A stretch of 64,000 nucleotides of DNA from Neocallimastix lanati (nom. inval.) (Eukaryota > Neocallimastigomycota > Neocallimastigomycetes > Neocallimastigales > Neocallimastigaceae). The position numbers were made by a program, and so were the translations under genes. Below the pieces are notes generated by a model that saw only the letters and a program-made list of their open reading frames with translations, ran no database searches and was not told the DNA's origin. The stretch covers positions 183,501-247,500 of the forward strand of contig JACVTC010000047.1 of assembly GCA_016946835.1 (NCBI GenBank), in the 5' to 3' direction. Positions 1 to 35,150 of the stretch are shown in pieces. Each line of letters starts with the position of its first letter. Position 1 is the first letter of the stretch.

Positions 1-3399
<3,399 letters not shown>

Positions 3400-3429
3400 A
3401 TAATTATTATTATTTCATAATTAATTTAT

Positions 3430-3473
<44 letters not shown>

Positions 3474-3874
3474 TATAGTAAAAGATTAATACAAATTGTC
3501 TAACAATTTACAATTATAAATCAACTTAAAATTATCTGAAACATATAGAAAACATATACATATATTAATATATCTATATTTTTTATTTTATAAATATATA
3601 TACTTATATATCAAAATTTATTTATTTAAAAATATTACGTTTTTCATATTTTATTTTATCTAATTATTTTTAATATATTATTTATCATTAATTATAGTAC
3701 ATTTCAATATCTTTATAAAAAAATAAATAAAACTATTTAAAAAAGAATAATTTCATTAATAAAAATTTAAAAATATATAAAATTTAATGATTTAAACTTT
3801 TTAATTTATTACAATATTTTTTATTAAAACTTATAAATTGGGTATATATTTATTACTGTAGGGTAATATCGTGA

Positions 3875-3911
<37 letters not shown>

Positions 3912-3929
3912 TTTATAAATTTAAATTAT
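3400..3929. other. convergent intergenic spacer
   Basis: Spacer between the 3' ends of the Asn-rich gene (+) and the TPR gene (-). It holds an AAT microsatellite at about 3434-3471 and a long T run at about 3879-3906. I see no coding signal or RNA gene. Confidence 0.7.
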
Positions 3930-15697
<11,768 letters not shown>

Positions 15698-16599
15698 CTC
15701 CTTTATTGTTAAAAAAATTCATACTCATGTAATTCAAATTTATTTACTTTAATTTTGACTTTCTTTAAAAAAAAAAATAATAATAAAATTATGAAAAACG
15801 AAAAAAAACTAAAAAATGTTTTTTTTTTTTTTTTTTTTTTGATTAAAAATTTAAATTTTAAAATTCTTAATATAATTTTTTTTAAATTTTATTTAATATA
15901 TTTTTATTCACATATTTGAATAATAATAAATTTTATTCAAAAGTATAAATACAATTTGGAAAATATATTAAATATTTATTATTTTCTTTATCAAAGCAAT
16001 TAAAACTTCTTATAAAATAAATTATTAATAACTAAATTATAAAAATAAAAGTATATACAAACAATATAAAATTAAACATAGATTTAATTCTCGAAAGAAA
16101 TGATAAATAATTTTTCATATGATAATGATAATAGCTATTAATTAATGAAACGATTCTAAGCATTTGAAGAATATTATCAAAAAAAAAAATTTAATATTGT
16201 TTAATGTATTAATAAAAATAAAAAAATAATATAAATAAAAAGGAAATATTATGAAAAAAATCTACTAAATTTTAACATTAATAATATAGAACAACCAAAT
16301 ATTTTCATCAAAAATTAAGCAATTAGTATTAAAAAAAAATAATAATAATAATAAATAATTTATGAAAAAAATCGAAGAAAATAATCAAGATAGTGAAATA
16401 AATAAATAATGAAAAGAACAAGAACAATAAGAAATATTATTAAAATAATAATAATAGAAATCAAAAACGAAATAAAAACTTATTTAAGTAATTTAATTTA
16501 ATAAATAGAATATTATTTAGAAAAATAAAATAAATAAATAAATAAAATTTATTTTATTTTTATTAATAGTTTAATGTTTTATAGTACTTGACTATTTAT

Positions 16600-16875
16600 T
16601 TTATTTTATTCATCTCTACTTTTTATCCATATTTTATTATTTTTTATTTTATTTTTATTAAAACTTTATTCATATTTATATTACTTTATTATTTATTTTA
16701 TTTTATTTTATTCAATCTGTACTTTATATTCATATTCTATTATTTATTTTATTTTATTTTATTTTATTCAATAATAAATATAAAGTATATACTTTATATT
16801 TATTATTCTACTATTTATTTTATTTTATTCAATCTGTACTTTATATTTAATATTCTACTATTTATTTTATTTTAT
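16600..16875. repeat. degenerate tandem minisatellite, unit about 50-100 bp
   Basis: Repeated units contain TTCAATCTGTACTTTATATT followed by a variant of CATATTCTACTATTTA and TTTTA runs, for example near 16709 and 16826. The same unit occurs at 52265-52420. Confidence 0.7.
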
Positions 16876-16982
16876 GTTATTTTGTTTTGTTTTGTTTTGT
16901 TTTGTTTTGTTTTGTTTTGTTTTGTTTTGTTTTGTTTTATTTTATTTTGTTTTGTTTTGTTTTGTTTTGTTTTGTTTTGTTT
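16876..16982. repeat. (TTTTG)n pentanucleotide array
   Basis: About 21 TTTTG units with one TTTTA-variant interruption near 16936-16947. It probably derives from the TTTTA runs of the adjacent minisatellite by an A-to-G change that then spread. The open frames on both strands here are products of the repeat. Confidence 0.9.
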
Positions 16983-17124
16983 GGTATCAACTAAACTCTC
17001 CCCTGAATCACAAGAAAGGTCATCAAAAGTTGAATTACTTAATATAAGTTCTGTGTTCGGAACGATTGAAAGTATTTTTGCTAAACCTCTCAAAAAGCAA
17101 CTCAAGAGAGTTACTGATGATTGA
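16981..17124 (+). other. unassigned unique GC-richer patch, possible gene relic
   Basis: About 145 bases are much less AT-rich than the surroundings and open on both strands. The plus reading contains STKLSPESQERSSKVELLN and FGTIESIFAKPLKKQLKRV, then TGA. The minus reading is also open. There is no start codon of its own and no splice context that I trust. It may be the tail of a dead gene or transposon. I cannot name it. Confidence 0.3.
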
Positions 17125-17688
17125 TATTGTATTAGCAAGATATTTTATAAACTAATCGAAATGTTATTATATTATATAATATAAATAATAGTCAATTAAG
17201 CAAAGATATTATTTTATTTTCTTGCTTTAATTCAAATAGTTATTCAAATAAAAATCAAATAAGAAATTAAATATTAAGATTGAACCTAAGATTATGAACT
17301 CTAAGGTATATAAAAATGATATACGGTAGAATTATATATAATTATTAAATTTATAAAAATAAATTATACATGAAGAATTAAACTATAAAAAGGGCATAGA
17401 ATGTTGCTTAAATTTTATATAGCAATATATATATATAATACACAAAATATATTTATATGTAAAAATTTTATTATGCATTGAATAAGAACAAATTAAAAAC
17501 AATAATAGATACTAAATAATTAATTACAATTATTAAAGTTTTAACTTTTATTTATAATTAATAGTATATTATTAAAGTTTTAAAAAAAATTTTTTTTTAT
17601 TATTTTATTTAAATTATTTAATTATTTGTTTTTATTTATAAATTTATTAATATTATTTATTTTGATTATTTATTTATTTGTTCATCCA

Positions 17689-24820
<7,132 letters not shown>

Positions 24821-25276
24821 ATCTTGATTCTAAATTATCATAAAAGTCCAAATATATTTAAAAATTAAGTAAATAACTTCTTTTCTTAATAAAACAGTTT
24901 TTATTAATTTTTTTCATAGTAGAAATATTAATATTTAATTATTAATAAATATTAAATTTTATTTTTATTATATATCATCATCTTTATAAATTTTTAATTA
25001 TAAATAAAATTTAAAATATTATAAATTAATAAAAATATCTTTTTTTTTATTACATATAATTTAAAAATTTTTTCAACATAAATTATTTGTGCTATTAATA
25101 ACCTGTTTTAATATAACATTATATAAATATAATTTATATATATTAAATTAGTATTTATTAAAAAAAGTTCATATTTAATAATGTATCCATAATTCATTCT
25201 TATTTTTTAAATTTATGTCTTTATAAAAAATATAAAAATAATAATTATACTTTTTTAAAAAAATTACAATTTAAAA

Positions 25277-25328
<52 letters not shown>

Positions 25329-28300
25329 TTTGAAAATACAAAATGCAGGTATAATTTTAAATTAGTAAAAAAATTGTCTTAAATAGGAATAAAAATATTA
25401 TTGGACATGTATATCACATTTCACTATGTTAATATTGATATTTTAGTGATAACATACAATTTTTATAATTTTAATAAAAATTTAAACAATTATATTAACA
25501 ATTAATAATGAATATATATTTATCTTTATAATAATTTATTTTGTTTTATATATAAAAATTGATATTTAACTTTTATGATATTAAATAATAATTTTTTTAA
25601 TTTTTTTAATTATTATTATCAATATAAAAAATGTAATTAATTAATGAATAAATAAACTAATAAATAAGTATATAAACAAGATAATAAATAAATAAATAAA
25701 TAAATAAAAAGAGTAATTAAATAATGAAATAACCAAGTAACTAAATAATTAACAAACGAACGAACTAGCTAAAAATTAAATTAAATAAATAATATATAAA
25801 GTATTGTTTATAATTGTTATGAATTAACTAATAGTTTATATTTTAATTATTATTATAATATCATTATCTCATTTTATATTTATTTATTTATTTAATTGAT
25901 ATAGGTCATCTTGAAAATATCAATTAATTAAAAAACTCTAAAATTTCAACCTACAATAATTTTTATATTCAATTAAAAAAAGTAATAAAATAAATAAATA
26001 TATACATAAATTATAATTTTTCTGAGTATATATAAATTATTTTTTTTTCTAAAGAATAAATATTAAATTTTTAAGTATTCTAATTCTAACTCTTATTTCG
26101 TTTCAACTTTCCATTAAGGTAAAAATTATTTTTATTTTTTAAAAGAAATATTGTTTATTGAATTTTTCTTTAAATTACACAATTTAAATTTTCAATAAAG
26201 TTTAACCAATTTTAGGAAACTTCGTATTATTTGGTAAATTGAATATGTATTCTTTCATTAATTTACTTAATAGTTAACTATGAAATTATTCACTTAATTT
26301 CCATAAGATCAAAAAATTTTTTTTAAGAGAACTGAACTTTAAAAAGAGTAATTTTATGAATAAAAAAAATGTTTATTAAAATTTTTAATTTTCTCAGTAC
26401 TCTTAATAAAATATATTATTTCTTACGTTTATTTTTTCTTTTATTTACTTATTTGCTTATTTACTTATTTATGCTATCTTTTAAAACAAAATTATCAATT
26501 TTATTTAAATAATTGAATAATTGTAAATAAAAACTATTTAATAAATAAAAATTTTCATAAAAAAAAAATAAAATGTCTAATATTAATAATTTTAAATAAA
26601 TTAATATTCATTTTAAAAAATAAATCATAAACCCCCTAGCTTTCTTTCCCGTAAATCGATAGAGATATAATAATATTGTTAAGCCAGCATCTGTCATTAA
26701 TAAATAATATGCCAAGGAATATTACAAGATCAATTTCAATTATACTTTATTATTATTATTATTATTATTTTAATTTGAAAAAATTCTGATATAAAACAAA
26801 TATGTGTAGTAACATATTTGTATATTTAATAATAATTATTAAATATTAAATTTATATCTTTTTGATAATAATTATTTTATTTTATTTTATTTCAATATGT
26901 ATTATTATAATTATAATAATTATAATACTTTAATTCATATAAAATTAATATAGTTCTATATATTAGAATATATAATTAATATAATACCTATTTCTTATAA
27001 ATAGATTAGATTATTTATATTAGAAATAGAGAACTCTCTTGTAAATTTTTAGGAATTAGAATTATTATTTTAATTGTACAAATATTATAATATTATTATA
27101 AAATTTACTAAACTACCATTATTTAAAACCCACTGCTTATATATTATTACACATAAAAGTCCCGCATATCAATTCATTTAACACGTGTTTTATGATAATA
27201 AATATATTATAATTATGAAATATATACTGAATCATTAATTATTTAATTATATAATAATATTATTAAACTTTATTTCTGGAGTGTTAATACCTTTAAATTA
27301 AAATTTTTTATTTATAAAAAATTTTTAATTAAAACTAAATATATTATTTTATATCTAATTAAAAATATTTATAATATATAAAATATCTGTAATAATAAAT
27401 ATATAAAAATTGATTTTAAATAAAAAAAAATTAATCAAGTTTCCTTTTTTAATATTTAAATTTAATTTAGATTATACAGATTTAGCAATATATTTAATGA
27501 ATTTTAATAACAAATGAGACACTATTAAGTTTTATAATATTAATTATGATGCATTCACATAAATAAAAAACTTACATGTTTTATTCTTTATAACTGCAAT
27601 AATAAAAACAGTGTATATATAAAAATTAAAAATCGGAGTTATATTATTTTTTGATATAAAAATTTTATATATTAGAATCAAAATACCCAGAAAAAATTTT
27701 TTTTTTTTTTTTAAAATAATAATATTAATAATAATTTATAATAATTAATTTAATTATCATTTTTTTTAATTATTTAATATTAGTAATATTAGAAATTTTA
27801 CTAATCGAATAATTATAAATTTATGAAATATAAATACACCAGATAAAATATAAATTAAAATCACACAATTCAATTATATTATGCATTTAAATAATTATAT
27901 TTAATTATATATAATATCCTATTTAATAATTACTAATAAAAAATATCTATTTTTTGCTTTATATTTTGATTATTATATTAAAAAATTATATAAAGATTTT
28001 TAAAGCAATATTTAGCTCGAACTATTTTAATAGAATTAAATATATATATATATAGATAGATTGATAAGAATAAAATAAATAGAATTTCATTAATTAATAT
28101 TATCAAGTATTAATGATTATTGAAAACAATATTATACTACCAAATTATTCAAATTAAACAATACTCTAAATATAGTAGGTCCGGATAGTAAAAGTACTAA
28201 CAAAAATACAAAAGTGAAGAAAAAAAAAATTCTAAAATATTTAGAAGTACTGATTAAGTAAAACCAAAGGTAGAGATTTTAAATTATCAAAAGAAATTGA

Positions 28301-28614
28301 AATTAAAAAATAATGAAATAAATAATAGCAGTGCAAAAATAATACGTTAAATTAATAACTTCTGAAAAATATACTAAATAATAAAAGTAAATTATAAAAG
28401 ATATTCTAATAAATAAAAAAAGAAAAAAATTGTTGAAATCTTAAACAAGTACTTTTTTTAAAAAAAAAAAAAAATAAAAAATAAAGGAAGAATATTATTG
28501 CTGTTCATAATAACAAAGAAAGTTAAAATATAGTTTTCTTAATTAATTGAGAATATTACAGAATTTTTATTATCTTACATTTAAGAAAATAAATATAACA
28601 AAGAAAATTAATCA
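24821..28614. other. 3.8-kb AT-rich divergent intergenic region
   Basis: Lies between the divergently transcribed RhoGEF (-) and PFK-like (+) genes, so it must contain both promoters. It has an AAT array at about 25279-25326, TAAA-type runs near 25683-25710, a dispersed repeat copy at 26798-27172, and a short GC-richer stretch at about 26630-26725 that I cannot assign. I see no other coding region or RNA gene. Confidence 0.6.
26798..27172 (+). repeat. dispersed repeat, copy A (about 375 bp)
   Basis: Co-linear and clearly similar, with scattered substitutions and small indels, to 51683-52052. Landmarks shared by both: ATATGTGTAGT, ATAGAGAACTCTCTTGTAAA, CACTGCTTATA and CATAAAAGTC. It has no open frame. 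It may be the terminal part of a non-autonomous DNA transposon; this is inference. Confidence 0.85.
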
Positions 28615-31600
28615 ATGGAAAGTGAAGGTAGTAACGGGATTAGTATTATTGATAATAACAGTAATAACGATAATATAAATGTTATTGGTAAAACTGATAA
28701 TAATTTATTATAATAGTAATATTAATAATATATTTTAAGATTGATATTTAATTATATTAATTAAATTTTTTTTTAATAAAATCATATATTGATATTTTAT
28801 ATTCAATATCATCTATTATATTTTTTTTATTATTAATATTTAATACAGATCCGAAGGTATTTAATATCAATATTATTATTATATTTTATATAAATGTAAT
28901 TTATGAAATATAATGAATTCTAATTCATTTTAAAATAAATAATATAAATGACAACAGAATATTCCAATTGCTAAAAATAATATTGAAAGGTCATCTCATT
29001 ATACTTTAGTAGTTAATAACAAACAATTATACGAATTAACTATTAATTTTTATGTAAATTTAGGCTTTAAAATTGAAAATTTACATAGTAAATACAATTA
29101 CAAACATGAATTTGAAGCAACAACATGGGAAGATAATCACTATAATAAAACTTTAGTTGAATATAGTGAGGATGAGCATACTTTATTTGATGAAGAAACA
29201 TGGCTAATTCTTGAAAATGAAAATGGTAAAGCTAAATTGCGTATTGTTGAAAATTTACACAAAGAATTTGCAGTTGCAGATTTCTCTCAAGTATCAGATG
29301 AAAAGCTTCATAAGCTTTTATTAAACCATACTTCATTAGAAAAAGCTTATATGACATTTTCTGCAAAATTAGATGTAATAAAATATTTTCAAAGATTTTA
29401 TTTATTTTAATTTTTAACAAATATAAAAATTTAATAATGTTAAAATTAATTTTTTATTATTAAATATATTAAAAAAATAAAAATAAAAAATAATATTACA
29501 TTAAAACTTTGCTATTATTGACATTAGGAAATTGAAAAAAAATTTAAGGAGATGAAGCGACCCCATAAAATATTAAAATCACCAATTTTAGGAACTGATT
29601 TAATGTATAAGCAAATTTATACATATGATCCATTATTAAATTTAATAGAATTTCATGATAAATCAGAATATGATAAGCTAGTAGATGTAAATGAAAGCAC
29701 AGAACAATCAAAGAAAAAAGGATTAATCAATGAAAAGCCAGAAAAAAAAATTGCAATTATGACAAGTGGCAAGGAAACTTCAGGAATGAATGCAGCTATT
29801 CGTGCTCTTGTTAGATGTGGTCTAACTGAAAAAATTACACCTTATATTGTTTTTAATGGTTATAAAGGTAAATTTTATATAATTACGAAATCTATTATTA
29901 TTTTACTATTATATATGTTATTTATTTTTGTATTTTTAAAAATTATATATAATTTCTAAATATATTGATTTTTTTATTTTATTAAATCATTTTATGAAGG
30001 CTTAGTAAAAGGTGAAAATTCTATTAAAAAAGCAGGATGGGAAGATGTTCGTGATTTATTAACGCTGGTAAGGCAATATTAAAAACATTATAATGATTAT
30101 TAATAATAAATTTAAAAAACAAATATTTAAATAATATAAAAATATTATTTAAATTAGGGAGGTACGGTTTTAGATTCTTCTGATTGTAGCTATATATCAA
30201 CTCATGAAAATAGATTAAAAGCTGCAAAAAATTTATTTGAACAAGGAATCAAGTATTTAATTATTATTGGTGATAATGAAAGTTTTTCATATGCTGAAAT
30301 TCTTCAAAATGAATGGAATGACTTAATACATGAACTAATTAAAAGCAATTCTATCAAGAGTTCATTCAGTGATGACACAAAATATTCTGTATCTATTATT
30401 GCTCTTCCTGCAACAATTGATAATGATATTGCAATGACAGGTTAGTTTATAATATTCTAAATATAATAATATATAAATATATATATATTATTCATATGAG
30501 TATTATATATAATAAATATAATATATTAATTATTATTAATTATTATATATATTATATTTAGTAATTTTAGAATTTTAATAAATAATTTATTTATTTTTTT
30601 ATAACTTATAATAAATATTAAATTAGATTTAACTCTTGGTACATGTACTTCTTTAGAAAGAATATGTGAAGCTCTTGATTCATTAGAGTCTACTGCTACA
30701 TCTCATCAAAGATGTTTTATTATAAAAGTTGTTGGCAAACGGTGTGGTTGGCTTGCACTAATGGCAGCTATTGCTGTTGGGGCCGATTGTACCTTTATTC
30801 CAGAATGTCCACCTCCATTTCAAAAAGATATTGATATTACTTGGGAAAAAGAAATGTGTGAAATTATAAAAACTGTAATTATATTTACAATTTTGAATAT
30901 AATATATTTATTATAAATAGTACTAATTTATTTATTTATATTAAGAAACGTGAAAAAGGTAATAGAAAAAATATTATTGTTGTTAGTGAAGGTGCTACCG
31001 ATAAATCTTTAAATCCGATTACTGCAACATATATAAAAGAAGTTATTGAACAAAATTTGAATATTGATACAAGAATTACTACTCTTGGTCATATTCAAAG
31101 AGAAGGAATTCCTTGTGCATATGATAGATTCTTAGTAATAAAAATATAAATAAATTTCGTTTAAATTATACTAGTTTATATATACATATTGATATTTATT
31201 TAAACATTTATATATTTATATGTTAATTTATATATTTTTAGGCTACTGTTCAAGCTGCTGAAATAATAAAAGAAGTATTAAATGCAAAAGAAAATGAAGC
31301 AATGTCAATTTTAATTGGAATTCGTAATAATATGCTTACAAAAATTCCATTATCAGAATCTGTTAAATTGGTAATTCAACAATTAGTTCAAAATCATTTT
31401 CAATAATTTAATTGTAATTTTGAATGAGAAAATTATTATTTATTATAAAAATTAAAATTAATATTATTTTCAATAAATTGTTTTATAGACAACGTCGATT
31501 AGTGAAGCTATTGCAAACAAAGAATTTGAAAAGGTATTAAATCTAAGAGATCAGGATTTTAGAGCTTCATATAGTGCTTATATGGAAAGTACTCTATTTT

Positions 31601-33171
31601 CAAGTGATGCTAAGAAATTAGATGAAGAAAATGTAATTTAATTATTAATATATTATTTATTTATTTATTTATTTATTTATTCATTTATTTATTTATTTAT
31701 TCATTTATTTAATAATTTGTAATCATATATAGCGTTTAAGGATTGGTATTATACATGTTGGTTCACCAGCCGGTGGTATGAATGCTGCCACAAGAGCTGC
31801 AGTTCGTCTTTGTCTTAATAGAGGACATACACCTGTTGGTATTTTTAATAGTTTTTCAGGTCTGGTTAATGGCGAAGTAAGACCACTAACATGGCAAGAA
31901 GTAAGTGGTTGGACAACTATTGGTGGTTCAAAATTAGGTATAAATCGCAGTCAGCCAACACCTGTTTTAAATTCAAAAAAATTGTATAAAAAATATAATA
32001 TCGACCCAAGTGAATTAATTGATATCGGTCTAATTGCCTATCATTTACAATCACAAAATATACAGGGTTTATTAATTATTGGTGGTTACGAGGCCTATTG
32101 TAGTTTGTATACTCTTTATGAAGCAAAAACAATTTATCCATCCTTGTGTATACCCATTGTACAAATTGCAGCAACCGTTTCAAATAATATTCCTGGTACA
32201 GATTATTCAATTGGTTCAGATACAGCTTTAAATACTATTGTTCAATCATGTGATAATATTAAACTTTCTGCAAGTGCTTCTCAAAAACGTGTATTTATAG
32301 TTGAAGTTCAAGGTGGTAATTGTGGGTAATGTATCAAATTAAATTCGTTTATTATAATATTATGAATTATATTATAAATAAATTAATATATTGATTATTT
32401 ATATTATATTAAATTCCCTTTTATTGTATTTTATTTTTATTTTTATTTTTATTCATTTTTTTTTTTTTTTTCTGTTTTATTTATGTTTTTATTATAACAT
32501 TATTACAATTAAAATATAGTTATTTGTCAACAATGGGTGGGCTTGCATGCGGTGTAACATGTACATATGGTCCAGAAAATGGTATCTCTTTGAATAAATT
32601 AAAGAATGATATTAGACATTTAACTAGAAGATATAAAGAAGCCGAATTAAAAGGTACCAAAAATGAAGGAAGAATTATTATTAGAAATGAATTTACTAAT
32701 TCTAGTACGTATTCAACCAAGGTTATATCAGCTATATTGAATGAAGAAGGAAATGGCTTGTTTGATTCAAGAACTGCAATTTTAGGACATCTTCAGCAAG
32801 GTGGTATTCCATCACCATTAGATAGAATAAGAGCAGTTAGACAAGCTGTTGAATGTATTAATTGGCTAGAGAAAAAAACAAAAGAAAATAAAAAAATATC
32901 TAGTTATAAAAAATATCATAAAGTTACAAAAAAAAATGAACTTCAAGAAAAAGTAGATAAAGAAGCTTATGTAATAGGCATTCGTGGCGATAAACTTGTG
33001 TTTACATCAGTTAATGAATTAATTAAAGAAACAAATATTGATTTAAGAAAAACTAGTCATAATTGGTGGATGAAATATTATCCATTAATAAAAATTTTAT
33101 CAAAATATTATTACTTTGATGTTAATGATGAAACAGATATTGATTATTTAACAAATGAAAAAAATATTTGA
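28615..33171 (+). CDS. phosphofructokinase-family protein, fungal type, probable pseudoenzyme
   Basis: ATP-dependent 6-phosphofructokinase phosphorylates fructose-6-phosphate in glycolysis. Exons: 28615-28687, 28849-28856, 28958-29374, 29528-29867, 30000-30067, 30158-30440, 30627-30874, 30946-31134, 31242-31370, 31489-31632, 31733-32325, 32520-33171. They total 3,144 nt, 1,047 residues, TGA stop; exon 2 is an 8-nt microexon. Residues 36-160 match the glyoxalase-like domain of fungal PFK subunits (HYTLVVNNKQLYELTINFYV). Then come the N-half and C-half of the duplicated PFK fold. The catalytic TIDND (about 388-392) and HIQREG...DR are kept. Three ATP-site motifs are altered: TSGGD is TSGKE (about 245), the Arg-bearing GGTxIGTARC is GGTVLDSSDC (303), and GGDGS is GDNES (about 340). 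The C-half looks like a normal fungal regulatory half (GSPAGGMNAATRAAV, ATVSNNIPGTDYSIGSDT). I infer a non-catalytic or strongly altered subunit; a canonical paralogue probably exists elsewhere. Confidence 0.9.
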
Positions 33172-33686
33172 TTATAAAATTAATTTATATAAAAATATTT
33201 ATATCAAATAGTAAAAAGAAAATAAGAATATTTATAAATAATTATTATTAAAAATAATACGAAAAATATTATCAAATTATAATAAATAATATATACATTT
33301 GTGTAAATATAGGATTAATTTAACATTTCATATAATTAAAAATTAAAATTAATAAAAAAAAAATTAATGATAAAAAAAAAAAATAAATAAATAAAATAAA
33401 TTAAAAAAAAATTAATAATAAAAAAATAAAAAATATTAAAATAAATATTAATAATTAAAATAAAAAATTGATTGTTAAAAATTAAAAATTATAAATTATA
33501 AATTATTAATAAAAAATAGATATCTATTTTAATAAATAAATATAATAAATATGAAATTAAGTTAAAATTGAAACTAATAAATGGTCATTATTTTTTTATA
33601 TGTAAATTTTTTTATTCTACTATTGTAACAATATTTAAAATACATTCTGAAAAGTCTGTATATAAAAATATATATTATTTTATTTA
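33172..33686. other. convergent 3'-3' spacer
   Basis: AT-only spacer between the PFK-like gene (+) and the acetyltransferase gene (-). It has A-rich runs around 33350-33500 and no coding signal. Confidence 0.7.
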
Positions 33687-34385
33687 TTATATATTTTTAA
33701 TTTGACTTAAACTTAGTTTCTGTTGACCATTTTCATCAAAATTTTCATCAGATAACCATGTTTGTAACCTTTTTTTATTTTTTTCCCATTCATTTTCTGT
33801 AATAGAAAAAAAGTCAGAATCACGGGTACGATTTTTATAAATCATAGCATTTCTGAAAGTGCCTTCAAAAACAAATCCAAGACGAAGAGCAGCATTTCGT
33901 GAAGGAGAATTAAAATGATCACATCTCCATTGATAACGACGATATTTTAGAGTTTCAAATACATATTGCATAACAAGATATTGAGCTTCTGTAGCCTGAC
34001 GAGTCTTCTTTAACTTATTAGAATAAACAACCCAACCCATTTCAATTGCACGATTTTTTGTATCAATACTCATTAAAGAAATTAATCCAACAGCTTTTCC
34101 TGAGGCTTTATCAACAATGGCAAAAAAATATGGGTCTTTTGAATCAATCTTTTCTTTAAAAAAATCTTCAAAAGAATCATAATTTTCAAATGGATCCAAA
34201 GGAATATAAGTGAAATTTTGAAGATAACTTAAACCAAAAAATTCATATATATCTGAAAAATGTTTCATATTTAATTTTTCAACAATTACAGTTTTTCCTT
34301 CTAAAGTTTTAATATCTGGCCAGGAACCCTCTTGACAATTTTCTAAACTATCACCAATAGGCTGGTTAAATTGATTATATCTCAT
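33687..34385 (-). CDS. GNAT-family N-acetyltransferase, RimJ/RimL type
   Basis: A complete intronless frame of 232 residues. GNAT enzymes move the acetyl group of acetyl-CoA to an amine; the RimJ/RimL branch acts on protein N-termini or small molecules, and the substrate here is unknown. Family features: EKLNMKHFSDIYEFF near the N-terminus; FFAIVDKASGKAVGLISLMS (central beta strands); IEMGWVVYSNKLKKTRQATEAQYL, whose end sits at the acetyl-CoA pyrophosphate loop; and the FNSPSRNAALRLGFVFEGTF signature with the conserved Asn and the LGFxxEGxxR-type ending. The start ATG follows an A/T-rich leader and gives the usual length. It lacks introns, while the recognised protein genes around it have 2 to 27. 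That fits acquisition from bacteria, which is common in gut fungi, but eukaryotic members also exist, so transfer is only inferred. Confidence 0.9.
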   Translation of the reverse strand: MRYNQFNQPIGDSLENCQEGSWPDIKTLEGKTVIVEKLNMKHFSDIYEFFGLSYLQNFTYIPLDPFENYDSFEDFFKEKIDSKDPYFFAIVDKASGKAVGLISLMSIDTKNRAIEMGWVVYSNKLKKTRQATEAQYLVMQYVFETLKYRRYQWRCDHFNSPSRNAALRLGFVFEGTFRNAMIYKNRTRDSDFFSITENEWEKNKKRLQTWLSDENFDENGQQKLSLSQIKNI

Positions 34386-34403
34386 TTTTTCTTATTTTAA
34401 TTT

Positions 34404-34439
<36 letters not shown>

Positions 34440-34535
34440 ATCTTATATATTTATATTTATTTATATATTAATATTTAATTATTTATTATTATTAAACAAT
34501 TTAAATTATTAATATTATTATTCTATTTTATTCAT

Positions 34536-34596
<61 letters not shown>

Positions 34597-35150
34597 TTTT
34601 TATTTTTATTTTTATTTTTATTTTTATTTTTAGTTAGTTTTAGTTTTAGTTTTTATATTTTTTATTTTTTATTTTTTATTTTTTTTTTTTTTTTTACTTA
34701 AATTAGTTATATTTCCAATATATAACAATATAAATTGTAAAATTTCTTTTTATAATAACTAATATTTGTATATATTCCTTTATTAATTTTAAAATTATAT
34801 AAATAAATTAAAATAAAAATGAATTATATAATTTGAGCGTTCTAAGCCAATTAAAATTAAATTTTAAAATAAAAATATTAGAAATCAATTTATATACTTT
34901 AAATAGATTGGATAATAATATATAATTCATTATATTATTAATACATTCAGATTAATGAAAAAAATTAAAAAATAAATATTTAAAAATAAGTAAAAAAAAT
35001 TTTTTTTTCTCTTCACACAAAAATATTATTAAAATATAATAGGTAATATAAATATAATTTTTAAAAAGATCTTTATTAATGATAGAATAAAATTTTAGTT
35101 GAAAGATTTAATTTTAATAATTTTTAAAATAATTATAGTTAATAGTTAAA
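34386..35150. other. divergent promoter region, acetyltransferase and Ran genes
   Basis: Divergent spacer of about 765 bp. It contains TTTA tetranucleotide arrays at about 34402-34438 and 34533-34592, then TTTTTA runs to about 34680. It must hold both promoters. No clear TATA or other element can be singled out in this composition. Confidence 0.6.

Larger units (their letters stand above)
15698..17688. other. intergenic spacer between two minus-strand genes
   Basis: About 2 kb between the start of the TPR gene and the stop of the RhoGEF gene. It must hold the TPR promoter, but I see no distinctive element beyond A/T runs. The stretch 16060-16450 has short broken coding-like pieces (KKIEENNQDSEINK and similar) with many stops. 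The tandem repeats and the GC-richer patch are listed separately. Confidence 0.5.

Noticed and set aside
16588-17138. Frames of 178 (+) and 88 (-) codons rich in Phe/Leu/Cys or Lys/Gln/Asn
   Set aside because: They are driven by TTTTA and TTTTG repeats; only the non-repetitive end (16981-17124) might once have been coding.
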